DNA from: DATBLE01 sp046735055
Lineage (GTDB): Bacteria > Actinomycetota > Thermoleophilia > Gaiellales > Gaiellaceae
Length of the DNA: 64,000 bases
Assembly: GCA_046735055.1 (NCBI GenBank)
Contig: JBKPSO010000013.1
Location: forward strand, 3,639 to 67,638
Direction of reading: 5' to 3'
Shown: one piece after another, positions 24,251 to 32,659 of the stretch
Layout of the letters: every line of letters begins with the position of its first letter
Numbering within the stretch: position 1 is the stretch's first letter
Notes under the pieces: model-generated
Database searches by the model: none
Told to the model about the DNA's origin: nothing
What the model saw: only the letters and a program-made list of their open reading frames with translations
Translations under genes and position numbers: made by a program

Positions 24251-25728
24251 TCCTGCTCGACCGACACGACGTGCTCGACATCGAGCTGTACCGGCGGATC
24301 GTCGGCGGCGAGCACGTCGAGATCGCCCCCGCGGCGCTGCGCCTGGTCGAAGAGCGACGCGCAGCCATGCTGGACGCTCTTGACGCAGGAACTCCCGCAT
24401 ACGGTGTCACGACCGGCCTCGGCTACTTCTCGAAGCACGCCGTGGCCCCTGCCGATCGTGTCGCGCTGCAGCGCTCGATCCTGCTCGGCCGCGCCGTCGG
24501 CATCGGTCCGCCCTGCCCGCGCGAGGTCGTGCGGGGTGCGATGCTGCTACGGCTGACGGGGTTCCTCAGCGGCCACGCCGGCGTGAGCGCTGAGCTCTGC
24601 GTCTTGCTCGCCGAGAGGCTGAACGACGGCTGGACGCCGTACGTGCCCGTCGGCCCTCACGGCTCGGCCGGCGAGATCATTCCCCTCGCGCATCTGTTCC
24701 AGACGTTCGTCGGCGAGGGCTTCGTTCTCGAGGACGCCCACCGCGTGGCGGCGGCCGAGGCGCTCGCCGCTCGGGGGGCCGATCCGTACGAACCCGGCCT
24801 GAAGGAAGGGCTGGCCCTGGTCAACGGCGCCCCCTTCGCACCCGCCGTCGCGCTGTACGCGATCGAGCGCGCGCCGACTCTCCTCGAGCATGCGACGCTT
24901 GCCGCCGCGCTCGCCGCCGCGCTCGTCGGTGCGTCCTCACGGCCGTTCTCGCTGCGAATCGGACGGTTGAAAGGCGACCGTGGCCAGCTGCTTGTACACG
25001 AGCGCCTGCTCGAGCTTCTCGGCGGCGGGGAGTGGTGCGACCAGCCTCAGGCGCCCGTGTCGTTCCGGGTCGCGCCGCAGGTACACGGTGCAGTACTCGA
25101 CGTGCTGGAGGCCGTCGAGCGCCAACTCGAGCGCGAGGTCAAGGCGGTCACGGATAGCCCGCTCTACCTGCTCGCCGAAGAGGGCGAGCCGGAAGGCTTC
25201 TACCCGACCGGCAACTTCCACTCCCAGGCGATCGCCTTCGGGCTCGACGCGCTCGCGATCGCGTTCGCGCAGCTAGCGAATCTCGCAGAGAAGAGACTCC
25301 ATCGGTTGCTCGATAGCCGATTTTCCGGCCTCTCGGAGCAGCTCGCGCGCGAGCCGGGGAGGCAGACGGGCGCGTCCGTCGTCCACAAGGCCGTTGTGGC
25401 TCTGTGCGCCGAGAACCGGCTGCTTGCGGCACCAGCCTCCGTCAACGCGGCGGACACGTCCGCCGGCCAGGAGGACTTCCAGGCGTTTGCGTTCCTGGCG
25501 GCGGACAAGCTGCGCCGGCTGCTCGACAACGTCGAGCTCGTTCTCGCCTACGAGTTGGTTGCACTCCGGATGGCGCAGAGCCTGCGCGAGGTGCAGCTGC
25601 CGCCGCCGCTCGCGCGGGCATGCGAACTGCTCGGCTCGGTCGTCCCGCCGCTCGTCGAGGACCGGCCGCTCGGCGCCGACGTCGAGCGCGTGCGCGACCT
25701 CGTACGCTCGAATCGACTCCTCGGCTGA
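24247..25728 (+). CDS. HAL-family lyase lacking the MIO triad (lyase C)
   Basis: A 493-residue HAL-fold protein with AYGVTTGLG (Y52), LVNGAPFAPA (N193) and QEDFQAF (E409). The family motif GASGDLAPLAH reads GSAGEIIPLAH: Ala and Ser are swapped (Ser140-Ala141-Gly142), so the Ser that dehydrates to form MIO is Ala. The QDPYSLRCQPQV Tyr is Val (QAPVSFRVAPQV, V271), while the following Arg is kept. The intact length and well-preserved helical core argue against decay. It overlaps the ornithine-cyclodeaminase homologue by four bases (ATGA). The substrate is unknown; a quaternary-amine amino acid is the simplest guess by analogy with ergothionase. It meets the Gfo/Idh gene tail to tail with no gap. 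Confidence 0.83.
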   Translation: MILLDRHDVLDIELYRRIVGGEHVEIAPAALRLVEERRAAMLDALDAGTPAYGVTTGLGYFSKHAVAPADRVALQRSILLGRAVGIGPPCPREVVRGAMLLRLTGFLSGHAGVSAELCVLLAERLNDGWTPYVPVGPHGSAGEIIPLAHLFQTFVGEGFVLEDAHRVAAAEALAARGADPYEPGLKEGLALVNGAPFAPAVALYAIERAPTLLEHATLAAALAAALVGASSRPFSLRIGRLKGDRGQLLVHERLLELLGGGEWCDQPQAPVSFRVAPQVHGAVLDVLEAVERQLEREVKAVTDSPLYLLAEEGEPEGFYPTGNFHSQAIAFGLDALAIAFAQLANLAEKRLHRLLDSRFSGLSEQLAREPGRQTGASVVHKAVVALCAENRLLAAPASVNAADTSAGQEDFQAFAFLAADKLRRLLDNVELVLAYELVALRMAQSLREVQLPPPLARACELLGSVVPPLVEDRPLGADVERVRDLVRSNRLLG

Positions 25729-26712
25729 TCACACGGCGACTGTCTCGCCCGAGTCCAGCGCGCGCTCGCACGCGACCGCGACTGCGAGCGTTCGCGCGGC
25801 GTCGGCGGGAGTGCAGAAGACGCGCGAGGAGTCGCCTGCCCGCGCCGCCTCGAGGAAGCGCGCGATCGTCCGCTCGAACGGGTGCTCGGTGCCGCGCGCC
25901 TCCACCGGTTGCCCCCTGGACACGCCGCCCAGCGAGAACTCCGGGTCGAGCGTCAGGTGCAGCGTCGCCTCCGTCGCGATGACGTCCACGTCGTACAGAC
26001 CGGGCTGGCCGCGACGCGTCCAGCCGACGACGATCGTCGCGAGGGCGCCGCTCTCGAGGTGCAGAACGAGCGTCGCCGCATCCTCGATGTCGCCGCGGTC
26101 TCCCTCCGCCTGCCCGAGCAACACCCTGGAGGCGGCCGCCTGAACGCGAACCACCTCGCCGGCGATCGTCCGCATCAGGTCGATCTGGTGACTGCCACGC
26201 TCTAGCACGTTGCCGCCGCCCTGCGACCGGTCGAGGAACCACGGCCTGCTGCCGGTCGGCCCGATGCTGCGACCCACGAGCAGTGCGACGTCCTGGCCGG
26301 CGAGCGCGCCTCGCAGGTCGTCGAGCACCTCTGTCGCATGCCACTGGTAGCCGACGGCGCAGACTGCCTCGCTGCGTTCGGCCGCGTCGACGATCGCCGC
26401 CGCGTCGTCCGGCGTCCGCGCGATCGGCTTCTCGAGATAGACGTGGACCCCGCGCTGCAGCGCTGCGACAGTCGGCGCGCGGTGTGCGAGCGGCGGCAGG
26501 CAAACCCAGACTGCATCGAGACGCTCCAGCTCGAGCAGCTCCTCCCACCGCTCGTACAACGACGCGCCAGTGGGGGCCAGGCGCGCCGCGCTCGTATGGT
26601 CGAGATCGCAGACCGCGACGAGCTCGGCATCGTCGCGCTTCGCCAGCGCTGCGACGTGGTCGGCGGCGATCCACCCGGCGCCGAGGAGGCCGACGCGGAA
26701 GCGCGGCGTCAT
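25729..26712 (-). CDS. Gfo/Idh/MocA-family oxidoreductase
   Basis: A 327-residue NAD(P)-dependent dehydrogenase. The N-terminal Rossmann domain starts RVGLLGAGWIAADHVAAL and has VYLEKPIARTPDDA, the EKP motif with the conserved Lys. The second domain holds GGGNVLERGSHQIDLMRTI, where the His of GxHxxD is visible. The family oxidises or reduces sugars, inositols and their derivatives, and sometimes other small molecules. No neighbour fixes the substrate. The gene is convergent with lyase C (stop codons adjacent) and its start lies 34 bases from the short-chain-dehydrogenase remnant on the opposite strand. Confidence 0.82.
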   Translation of the reverse strand: MTPRFRVGLLGAGWIAADHVAALAKRDDAELVAVCDLDHTSAARLAPTGASLYERWEELLELERLDAVWVCLPPLAHRAPTVAALQRGVHVYLEKPIARTPDDAAAIVDAAERSEAVCAVGYQWHATEVLDDLRGALAGQDVALLVGRSIGPTGSRPWFLDRSQGGGNVLERGSHQIDLMRTIAGEVVRVQAAASRVLLGQAEGDRGDIEDAATLVLHLESGALATIVVGWTRRGQPGLYDVDVIATEATLHLTLDPEFSLGGVSRGQPVEARGTEHPFERTIARFLEAARAGDSSRVFCTPADAARTLAVAVACERALDSGETVAV

Positions 26713-26746
26713 CGGCCTACCCTACTGCCCGTCCGCGGAGCAGGAC

Positions 26747-26827
26747 GTGACGGGCGTCGCCTCGGACGACTGCTGCTACGGCTCGGGCGTCAACCTGCTC
26801 GTCGACGGCGGCTGGATGGCGTACTGA
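26747..26827 (+). pseudogene. C-terminal remnant of a short-chain dehydrogenase/reductase
   Basis: Twenty-six codons and a TGA encode VTGVASDDCCYGSGVNLLVD followed by GGWMAY. ASDD, then an aromatic residue, GxxxxVDGG and an aromatic end is the standard C-terminus of SDR proteins. Nothing of the nucleotide-binding or catalytic part is present upstream, where the sequence is the 5' end of the Gfo/Idh gene on the other strand. It is therefore a leftover from deletion or rearrangement. The minus-strand gene at 26776-27099 reads its last 17 codons through it in antisense. Confidence 0.65.
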
Positions 26828-27099
26828 GGCAGCGGCCCGACGCCGAGTCCTGCGAGCGCCTCGCGGAGCTCCTCCTCGTTCGAGCCATCGTCGGCGAGCA
26901 CGACCTCGTAGTCGTTGCGGACGAACTCGGCGACGTGCTCCGCGACCTGCTCGAGCCACGCGGACGTGACCTCGGGCTCCAGGTCCGCGGGCGGGAGCTG
27001 GATCGTCCCGAAGCCGTCGTCGTGTAGCCGTGGCAGCAGGGCGTCGAGCAGGGAGTCCGCGACGACTGCGATGCGTCGTGAGCGTGGGTCGGCGTTCAC
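26776..27099 (-). CDS. Small hypothetical protein, C-terminus probably altered by rearrangement
   Basis: A 107-residue protein with no recognised family. The first 90 residues look like genuine protein: a hydrophobic beta strand (RIAVVADSLLDALLP), acidic loops, an amphipathic helix (SAWLEQVAEHVAEFVRNDYE) and VVLADDGSNEEELREALAGL. The GTG start at 27099 overlaps the stop of the upstream broken gene (GTGA), a sign of translational coupling. The last 17 residues are encoded by the antisense of the SDR remnant at 26747-26827, so the original C-terminus was probably lost. Function unknown. Confidence 0.5.
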   Translation of the reverse strand: MNADPRSRRIAVVADSLLDALLPRLHDDGFGTIQLPPADLEPEVTSAWLEQVAEHVAEFVRNDYEVVLADDGSNEEELREALAGLGVGPLPQYAIQPPSTSRLTPEP

Positions 27100-27798
27100 G
27101 TGCCCGCGCCGAAGGAGATGAGCCTCCCCTCGGGAGGACCGTCAAATACGGCGGCCGCCTCCTCGAGCCGCGCCGCGATTGCGCGCAGCTCCCGTTGGAG
27201 CTCGTCGGCCGGGCGCGCGAAATCCGTCTTCGTCTGCGCGAAGTGCTCGAGCCGATGCGCCGCGACCAGGGCCTGATAGCGGCTCCACTCGACGAGGGCG
27301 ATCTCGGGGCCGTCGATCTTGAGGATCGTCGGCAGATCGGTCGGATCGTCACGGTCGGCGAGCACGGTCCAGTACGACCCGACGATCGAGATCCGCGGGT
27401 AGGGTTCCTCCAACCGGGCCGCGCGGTGGAGCACCCGGTGCCCCTGCTGGAGGACCGCCCAGCCCGCGCCGGGGAAGTCAGGGGTCGCCACACGCTCCTG
27501 CGGCAGGCCCGCGCCGGACTCGAGCAGCTCGCGTCCCTCCTCGACGGACCCCAGCGAACTGCTCGAGCTCGCCGCAGACCTCCTGGAGAGCGGCGACGCC
27601 TTCGTCGCTGAGCAACCTGAACGGAGTCGTGATCGCGACCGGCGACAACGCCGTCGGGCCGGCGGCATCCGGGCCCCATTCGTCGAGCAGCGTGATGCCC
27701 TTCGGCGCCTCCAGCGCGAGGTGCCGGCCGGGATCCCAGGCGATGTCGCGAGTCAGAGGGTCGTAGCCGGGTGGCGGAGTGGGTGTCTCGATCATCAT
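27096..27798 (-). pseudogene. Frameshifted gene, probably a phytanoyl-CoA-dioxygenase-like protein with an internal deletion
   Basis: Two good reading frames join near 27555. The 5' part (27798 to about 27556) starts MMIETPTPPPGYDPLTRD and runs to RLLSDEGVAALQEVCGELEQ. The 3' part (about 27553 to 27096) continues in another frame with SVEEGRELLESG, FPGAGWAVLQQGHRVLHRAA, PRISIVGSYWTVLA and ends ISFGAGT. The opening and the later GxGxxxQGxRVxHR and RIS.V.SY pieces recall PhyH-like 2-oxoglutarate/Fe(II) dioxygenases, but the central segment with the first iron ligands is missing. That family reading is from memory and uncertain. A sequencing error alone would explain the frameshift but not the missing middle. 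Confidence 0.5.
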
Positions 27799-27841
27799 GT
27801 CCCTCCTTCCAGGCAGTGCGCGATCAAGGCGACGCGCGCCA

Positions 27842-28798
27842 TCAGAACGCGAGGAGCACCTTGCCGAACTTGCCCGTGCCCGCCATGTGGTCGAAGGCGT
27901 CCGCTGCGTCTTCGGCCGGGAAGACGCGGTCGACGATCGCGCGCATCCGGCCGGATGCCAGGTGCGGCACGACCTCGTGCGCGAACCGCTGTACGGCTTC
28001 CGCCTTCTCCTCGAGCGGACGCGCCCGGAGCACCGTGCCGTGAATCGTCGTGCGCTTGGCCATCAGCTTGTGCAGCGATAGGTTCGCATCCGCCCCCGCG
28101 CCGGTGCCGACGATCACGATGCGTCCTTTCGTTGCGAGTGCGTCCAGGTCGCGGTCGAGGTTCGGTCCGCCGACGAGTTCGAGCACGACGTCGGCACCGC
28201 CCGCCGCCTGGACGGCCGGGAACGCGTCATCCGGCAAGACCGGCTCGGCGCCGAGCTCGGCCAGCCTTTCGTGCGCCGAGCGGGCAGATGCGAAGACGCG
28301 CGCGCCCGCAACGACGCCGATCTGCACGCCCGCCGAGCCGACACCCCCGTTGGCGCCGTTCACGAGCAGGAGGTCGCCGAGACGGAGGCCGCCGCGCGTG
28401 ACGAGCGCGTCGTGCGAGGTGATGAACGCCTCCGGGATCGCGGCCGCCTCCTCGTCCGAGAGCCCATCCGGCACCCGTGTCGCGTGGCGCGCGTGGACGA
28501 CGACTCGGTCTGCGAGCCCGCCGCCGCCGACGAGGCCGAAGATGCGGTCGCCTTCAGCGAAGTCGCGAGCCGCCTCTCCGGCGGCGACGACCGTGCCTGC
28601 GACCTCGAGCCCCGGGATGTCCTGGGGCGCTCCTGGCGGGGCAGGGTATGCGCCCGCGCGCTGTGCGAGATCCGCCGTGTTGAGCGCGGCGAAGCGCACG
28701 GCGACGAGAAGTTCCGCGCTTCCCGGCGCGGGGTCCGGACGCTCCTCGAAGCGCATCACTTCACGGCCCCCGGTGCCGGTGTAGACGATTGCCCTCAC
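27842..28798 (-). CDS. Quinone oxidoreductase-like zinc-free MDR protein
   Basis: A 318-residue medium-chain reductase of the QOR type: MRAIVYTGTGGREVMRFEE at the N-terminus, PGLEVAGTV, GDRIFGLVGGGGLADRVVV, AFITSHDALV, then the nucleotide-binding stretch LLVNGANGGVGSAGVQIG and the final GKFGKVLL. The zinc-ligand cysteines of alcohol dehydrogenases are absent, as expected for NADPH:quinone/enoyl reductases. The natural substrate is unknown. It diverges from importer 1 across 228 bases that contain the candidate promoter at 28928-28956. Confidence 0.85.
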   Translation of the reverse strand: MRAIVYTGTGGREVMRFEERPDPAPGSAELLVAVRFAALNTADLAQRAGAYPAPPGAPQDIPGLEVAGTVVAAGEAARDFAEGDRIFGLVGGGGLADRVVVHARHATRVPDGLSDEEAAAIPEAFITSHDALVTRGGLRLGDLLLVNGANGGVGSAGVQIGVVAGARVFASARSAHERLAELGAEPVLPDDAFPAVQAAGGADVVLELVGGPNLDRDLDALATKGRIVIVGTGAGADANLSLHKLMAKRTTIHGTVLRARPLEEKAEAVQRFAHEVVPHLASGRMRAIVDRVFPAEDAADAFDHMAGTGKFGKVLLAF

Positions 28799-28927
28799 GT
28801 GGGCAGCTTCTCAGACCGGCAGCTCTCGGGGCGCCGGGCCCATCGCCGCGTTGGCGCACGCTGCTACTCGTTGCACCGAGATCGGCTTACCTTCGGGGCG
28901 GCTCGCTCGGAAAGCGGATCGGCTTCA

Positions 28928-28956
28928 TTGAAATCGGCCAGACCAGATGGTAAGAC
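28928..28956 (+). promoter_or_regulatory. Candidate sigma70-type promoter for ABC importer 1
   Basis: TTGAAA at 28928-28933 (five of six consensus bases), a 17-base spacer, then TAAGAC at 28951-28956 (three of six). It lies about 70 bases before the GTG start of the binding-protein gene at 29027. The -10 match is weak and GC-rich genomes often use diverged promoters, so this is only a candidate. Confidence 0.3.
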
Positions 28957-29026
28957 TGACCGGGCGCTCTCAGGACAAGTGTTCCACGACGCGATACTCA
29001 GCCACCGAGACAGAGGAGGAAGGCGC

Positions 29027-30721
29027 GTGGATAGGGAAAGTCGCAGAAGCTTCGAGGCGTACCGGCGGAACGAGGCAGGGCCGATCGAGAACACGGTGAT
29101 CGACGAGCTCGTGGACGGCGTGCTCGACCGGAGCGCGTTCCTTCAGCGTGCTGCGATGTTCGGCTTGTCGGCGTCGGTAATCGGAGCCGCTCTCGAGGCG
29201 CTCGGGCATGCTCCGCTCGCGTACGGCGCAACGGAGGCGGCCAGAGTCGGCGGGCGCCTCAAGGTCGGAATCATCCCGCCCCCGACCGGGTCGCTCGACC
29301 CGCACACGTATCTGGACACCGGCGGACTCCAGACTGGCAGCATCGCGGGCGAGTTCCTCGTCCGCGCGACCCAGAGCCTGACTCTACTGCCGGAGCTCGC
29401 CTTGAGCTGGAAGCCGAACAAGGATGCGACCGTCTGGCGGTACAAGCTCCGGCCGAACGTGAAGTTCCAGAGCGGCCAGAGGTTCGGCGCCGACGACGTC
29501 GTCACGACCTTCAGGCGCCTGGTCTCCGACCCATCCTCGCAGGCGCTCTCGGCGTACAAGGGCGTCCTCTCGAAGGGCGGGATCCGCAAGATCGACGACC
29601 TGACGGTCGACTTCCATCTCGACGCGCCGACTGGGGGCTTCCCCTACCTGTCGAGCTCGACGACCTACCAGGCGATCCTGCTGCCCGCGGACTACAAGAA
29701 GGGCACGTTCGAGAAGACGCCGCAGACGACGGGCGCGTTCATGCTCACCTCGTACACCCCCGGCGTCGGCGCCAAGTTCGACCGCTTCCCCGGCTGGTGG
29801 GGCGGCCGCGCGGCGCTCGACGGCGTCGACGTCACGTACTACAAGGACGACGCGGCAACGACGGCGGCGCTCCTCGGCAAGCAGGTCAACCTGGTCGGAC
29901 AGATCAACTACGTAACGGGGCGGCCGCTGATCAACAACCGAAACGTGCAGATCTTCAACGCGCACGGCGCGACACACCGAGAGGTGTGCATGCGAGTCGA
30001 CCTCGACAACCCGCTCAAGGACTGGCGCGTACGCCAGGCGATCGCCCTCACGCTCGACCGGCCGGCGATCGTGAAGGCGCTCTTCGGCACGTACGCTCGG
30101 CTTGGCAACGATTCGCCGTTCGCTCCCATCTACCCGTCGCAGAACAGGTCCGTGCCGCAGCGGCACAAGGACATCGCGAAGGCGAAGCAGCTGATGGCGG
30201 CGGCCGGCTTCGCCGACGGCTTCTCGATCACGCTGACGACCGAGCAGACCGGCGAGATCCCGCAGCTCGCCCAGATCATCCAGCGGTCGGTGCGGGCGAT
30301 CGGCATCAACATGAAGCTGAAGATCCTGACCGCGACGGCGTACTTCGCGGGCTCTCAGTCCGGGCCGCCGTCCGGCTGGGGCACGACGCCGTGGCTCAAC
30401 GCGCCCATGAACATCACCGACTGGGGACACCGGGCGATACCCAACGTATACCTCACGGCGGCGTTCGAGACGAAAGGCATCTGGAACGCGGCGCACTACT
30501 CGAACAAGGCCTTCGACGGTGCTGCGAAGTCCTACATCGGCGCGATCGCGCTGAAGGACCAGCGCAAGTACGCCGGCCAGATGCAGCGAATCCTGCTCCA
30601 CGACACCCCGGTGATCATCCCGTACTTCTACGACTTCCTCGGCGCCGGTACGACGAACGTCAAGGGCTACAAGTCCGACGCGCAGGGGTCGGTCTTCCTG
30701 AGCCACACCTCGCTGGCCTGA
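29027..30721 (+). CDS. ABC transporter substrate-binding protein, family 5 (oligopeptide/nickel type), importer 1
   Basis: A 564-residue extracytoplasmic solute-binding protein. A hydrophobic export segment (SAFLQRAAMFGLSASVIGAA, about residues 37-56) follows a long polar N-region. The mature domain carries TGSLDPHTYLD, WRYKLRPNVKFQSGQRF and AIALTLDRPAIV, all typical of DppA/OppA-like proteins. The second importer's binding protein has a proper twin-Arg motif at the same place (SRRSFMGRAAVFGLS), but here it is DRSAFLQRAAMFGLS with one Arg, so Tat export is doubtful. The GTG start at 29027 is fixed by the GAGGAGGAAGG just upstream. First gene of the 29027-35811 operon. Ligand unknown; a betaine or modified peptide would fit the gene content. 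Confidence 0.88.
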   Translation: MDRESRRSFEAYRRNEAGPIENTVIDELVDGVLDRSAFLQRAAMFGLSASVIGAALEALGHAPLAYGATEAARVGGRLKVGIIPPPTGSLDPHTYLDTGGLQTGSIAGEFLVRATQSLTLLPELALSWKPNKDATVWRYKLRPNVKFQSGQRFGADDVVTTFRRLVSDPSSQALSAYKGVLSKGGIRKIDDLTVDFHLDAPTGGFPYLSSSTTYQAILLPADYKKGTFEKTPQTTGAFMLTSYTPGVGAKFDRFPGWWGGRAALDGVDVTYYKDDAATTAALLGKQVNLVGQINYVTGRPLINNRNVQIFNAHGATHREVCMRVDLDNPLKDWRVRQAIALTLDRPAIVKALFGTYARLGNDSPFAPIYPSQNRSVPQRHKDIAKAKQLMAAAGFADGFSITLTTEQTGEIPQLAQIIQRSVRAIGINMKLKILTATAYFAGSQSGPPSGWGTTPWLNAPMNITDWGHRAIPNVYLTAAFETKGIWNAAHYSNKAFDGAAKSYIGAIALKDQRKYAGQMQRILLHDTPVIIPYFYDFLGAGTTNVKGYKSDAQGSVFLSHTSLA

Positions 30722-30737
30722 GCGAGTGGGATTTCTT

Positions 30738-30773
30738 CGCCCGGTCGTCGCGCTTGCGCGCGGCGGCCGGGCG
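30738..30773 (+). promoter_or_regulatory. Long GC hairpin between binding-protein and permease genes, importer 1
   Basis: Sixteen consecutive base pairs (two of them G-U in RNA) close a TTGC loop: positions 30738-30753 pair with 30758-30773. It starts 17 bases after the binding-protein stop and ends 17 bases before the permease ATG. No T-run follows, so it is not a simple intrinsic terminator. Hairpins at this point in importer operons usually protect the upstream mRNA end or cut downstream expression so that binding protein is made in excess. Confidence 0.75.
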
Positions 30774-30790
30774 GAGCGAGGATTGACTGC

Positions 30791-31747
30791 ATGATCCGGT
30801 TCCTCGTCCGGCGGCTCGGGCTCTCGCTCGTCACGCTCTTCCTCTTGAGCGTCATCGTGTTCACTGTCTCGCAGCTCCTCCCGGGCGACGTCGGCCGGAA
30901 CATCCTCGGCCCGTTCGCCGACGAACGCTCCGTCGACCTGCTGAACCATCAGCTCGGCGTCGACCGTCCGGTGGCGACGCAGTATTTGGACTGGATCAGC
31001 CACTTCTTCCGCGGCGACATGGGCGAGTCGCTCCAGTACCGGGGCAGCTCGGTGTGGAGCCTCCTCGGGCCCTCCCTCGTCAATTCGCTCAAGCTGGCCG
31101 CTCTGGCGTTCGTGCTCGTCGTCCCGCTGAGCATCGTCGGCGGCGTCGTCGCCGCGCTCAAGCAGGGCCGCCTCATCGACCGGTCGATCACGATCACCGG
31201 CCTCTCGCTGACCGCCGTGCCGGAGTTCGTGACGGCGATCGTGCTGATCATCGTCTTCGGACTCGCGCTCGGGTGGCTCCCGGTGACGGCTACCGCGCCG
31301 GAGGGAGCGGGCTTTCTCACCCAGGTGAAGTTCCTGCTCCTGCCCGCGCTCGCGCTCGTCATGGTCCTGTTCGGGTACATCGCCCGGATCGCTCGCGCCG
31401 GGACGATCGAGGCGCTCGACGCCGACTACACGCGCACGGCGTACCTGAAGGGCCTGTCGACGACCACGGTGATCCGAAGGCATGTGCTCCGGAACTCGCT
31501 GTTGCCGACGATCGCCGTCATAGCGACGCAGACCGGCTACCTGATCGGCGGCCTCGTCGTGATCGAGACGATCTTCAACTACAACGGCATCGGCCAGCGG
31601 ATCTACACCGCCGCACAGAACAAGGACGTCACGATGCTCGAGAGCGGAGTCCTCGTCGTCGGCATTGTCTACCTCGTGGCGACGCTCGCCGCCGACGTCA
31701 TCTACATGTTCGTGAATCCGCGAATCCGGCACGCAGCAAACGAATGA
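30791..31747 (+). CDS. ABC transporter permease, DppB/OppB type, importer 1
   Basis: A 318-residue inner-membrane permease. It opens with MIRFLVRRLGLSLVTLFLLS, the standard first helix of DppB-type subunits, followed by VSQLLPGDVGRNILGPFADE. The permease coupling helix region reads EALDADYTRTAYLKGLS, and VVIETIFNYNGIGQRI is the typical C-terminal signature. About six membrane segments are predicted by eye. It overlaps the next permease by four bases (ATGA), giving coupled synthesis of the two halves of the channel. Confidence 0.92.
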   Translation: MIRFLVRRLGLSLVTLFLLSVIVFTVSQLLPGDVGRNILGPFADERSVDLLNHQLGVDRPVATQYLDWISHFFRGDMGESLQYRGSSVWSLLGPSLVNSLKLAALAFVLVVPLSIVGGVVAALKQGRLIDRSITITGLSLTAVPEFVTAIVLIIVFGLALGWLPVTATAPEGAGFLTQVKFLLLPALALVMVLFGYIARIARAGTIEALDADYTRTAYLKGLSTTTVIRRHVLRNSLLPTIAVIATQTGYLIGGLVVIETIFNYNGIGQRIYTAAQNKDVTMLESGVLVVGIVYLVATLAADVIYMFVNPRIRHAANE

Positions 31748-32625
31748 CCACCGCGCTCCCGACCCCGCTGCAGCCGACCCCGACGTCCGCGACACGGATC
31801 GCGCGCCGCGAGACGCTCGGGCAGCTCGCGCGCTCGAAGACCTTCATCGTCGGCGCACTCGTGGTCCTCTTCTGGGTCTTCTGGGCGCTCGCGAACTCCC
31901 GGCTGACGCCGTACGATCCGCTCGATCAGACGGGCGACTTCCTCGCGAGGCCCTCCAGAACGTACTGGTTCGGCACCGACAGCCTCGGTCGCGACGTGTT
32001 CTCGCGGGTACTCGCGGGCGCGACGAGCGTGCTCGTGATCGCGCCGCTCGCGATGCTGCTCGGTGTCGTCGGCGGAACCGTGCTCGGGCTCGTCACCGGC
32101 TACTTCCGCGGCCTCGTCGACGACACGATCAGCCGAGTGGTCGACGCCGTCCTCGCGTTGCCGCTGATCGTGATCGCGGTGACGGCGATCGTCTCGCTCG
32201 GGGCTTCGACGGTGACGCTGATCCTCGTCATCGGCGTCGTCTTCACGCCGCTCGTCACGCGCACGGTCCGCGCGGCCGTCCTCGCCGAGCGGGAACTCGA
32301 CTACGTGGGGGCGGCGCGGCTGCGCGGCGAGCGTGCGCCGTACGTGATGTTCGTCGAGATCCTCCCGAACGTGATGGGCCCGATCGTCGTCGAGGCGACT
32401 GTTCGGCTCGGCTACGCGATCTTCGCCGTCGCCGGTCTGACCTTCCTCGGCTTCGGGGTGCAGCCGCCCTCGCCCGACTGGTCGCTTCAGATCAGCCAGA
32501 ACTACACGCTGCTCGCCGGCGGCTCCTACTGGTGGACTGTGCTCTTCCCGGGGCTCGCGATCGCGTCGCTCGTCGTCGCGGTGAACCTGATCGCCGACGC
32601 GCTGACGCAGGTTCTGGACAGATGA
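31744..32625 (+). CDS. ABC transporter permease, DppC/OppC type, importer 1
   Basis: A 293-residue permease. The N-terminus has a proline-rich cytoplasmic tail and then the first helix (SKTFIVGALVVLFWVFWALA). HWFGTDSLGRDVFSR-type signature is present as YWFGTDSLGRDVFSRVLAGA. The coupling helix region is ELDYVGAARLRGERAPY, and LTFLGFGVQPPSPDWS is the conserved C-terminal motif of OppC-type proteins. It forms the heterodimeric channel with the upstream DppB-type subunit. The ATG at 31744 is inside the preceding stop. The fused ATPase gene begins 34 bases downstream. Confidence 0.92.
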   Translation: MTTALPTPLQPTPTSATRIARRETLGQLARSKTFIVGALVVLFWVFWALANSRLTPYDPLDQTGDFLARPSRTYWFGTDSLGRDVFSRVLAGATSVLVIAPLAMLLGVVGGTVLGLVTGYFRGLVDDTISRVVDAVLALPLIVIAVTAIVSLGASTVTLILVIGVVFTPLVTRTVRAAVLAERELDYVGAARLRGERAPYVMFVEILPNVMGPIVVEATVRLGYAIFAVAGLTFLGFGVQPPSPDWSLQISQNYTLLAGGSYWWTVLFPGLAIASLVVAVNLIADALTQVLDR

Positions 32626-32659
32626 GTCGGTACCCCACGGCTCGGCCGGAGGTCGGCGC

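Noticed and set aside
29384..31795. Minus-strand open frame of 803 codons
   Set aside because: It lies opposite the importer 1 binding-protein and permease genes. The translation is rich in Arg/Asp/His repeats typical of antisense GC-rich frames.
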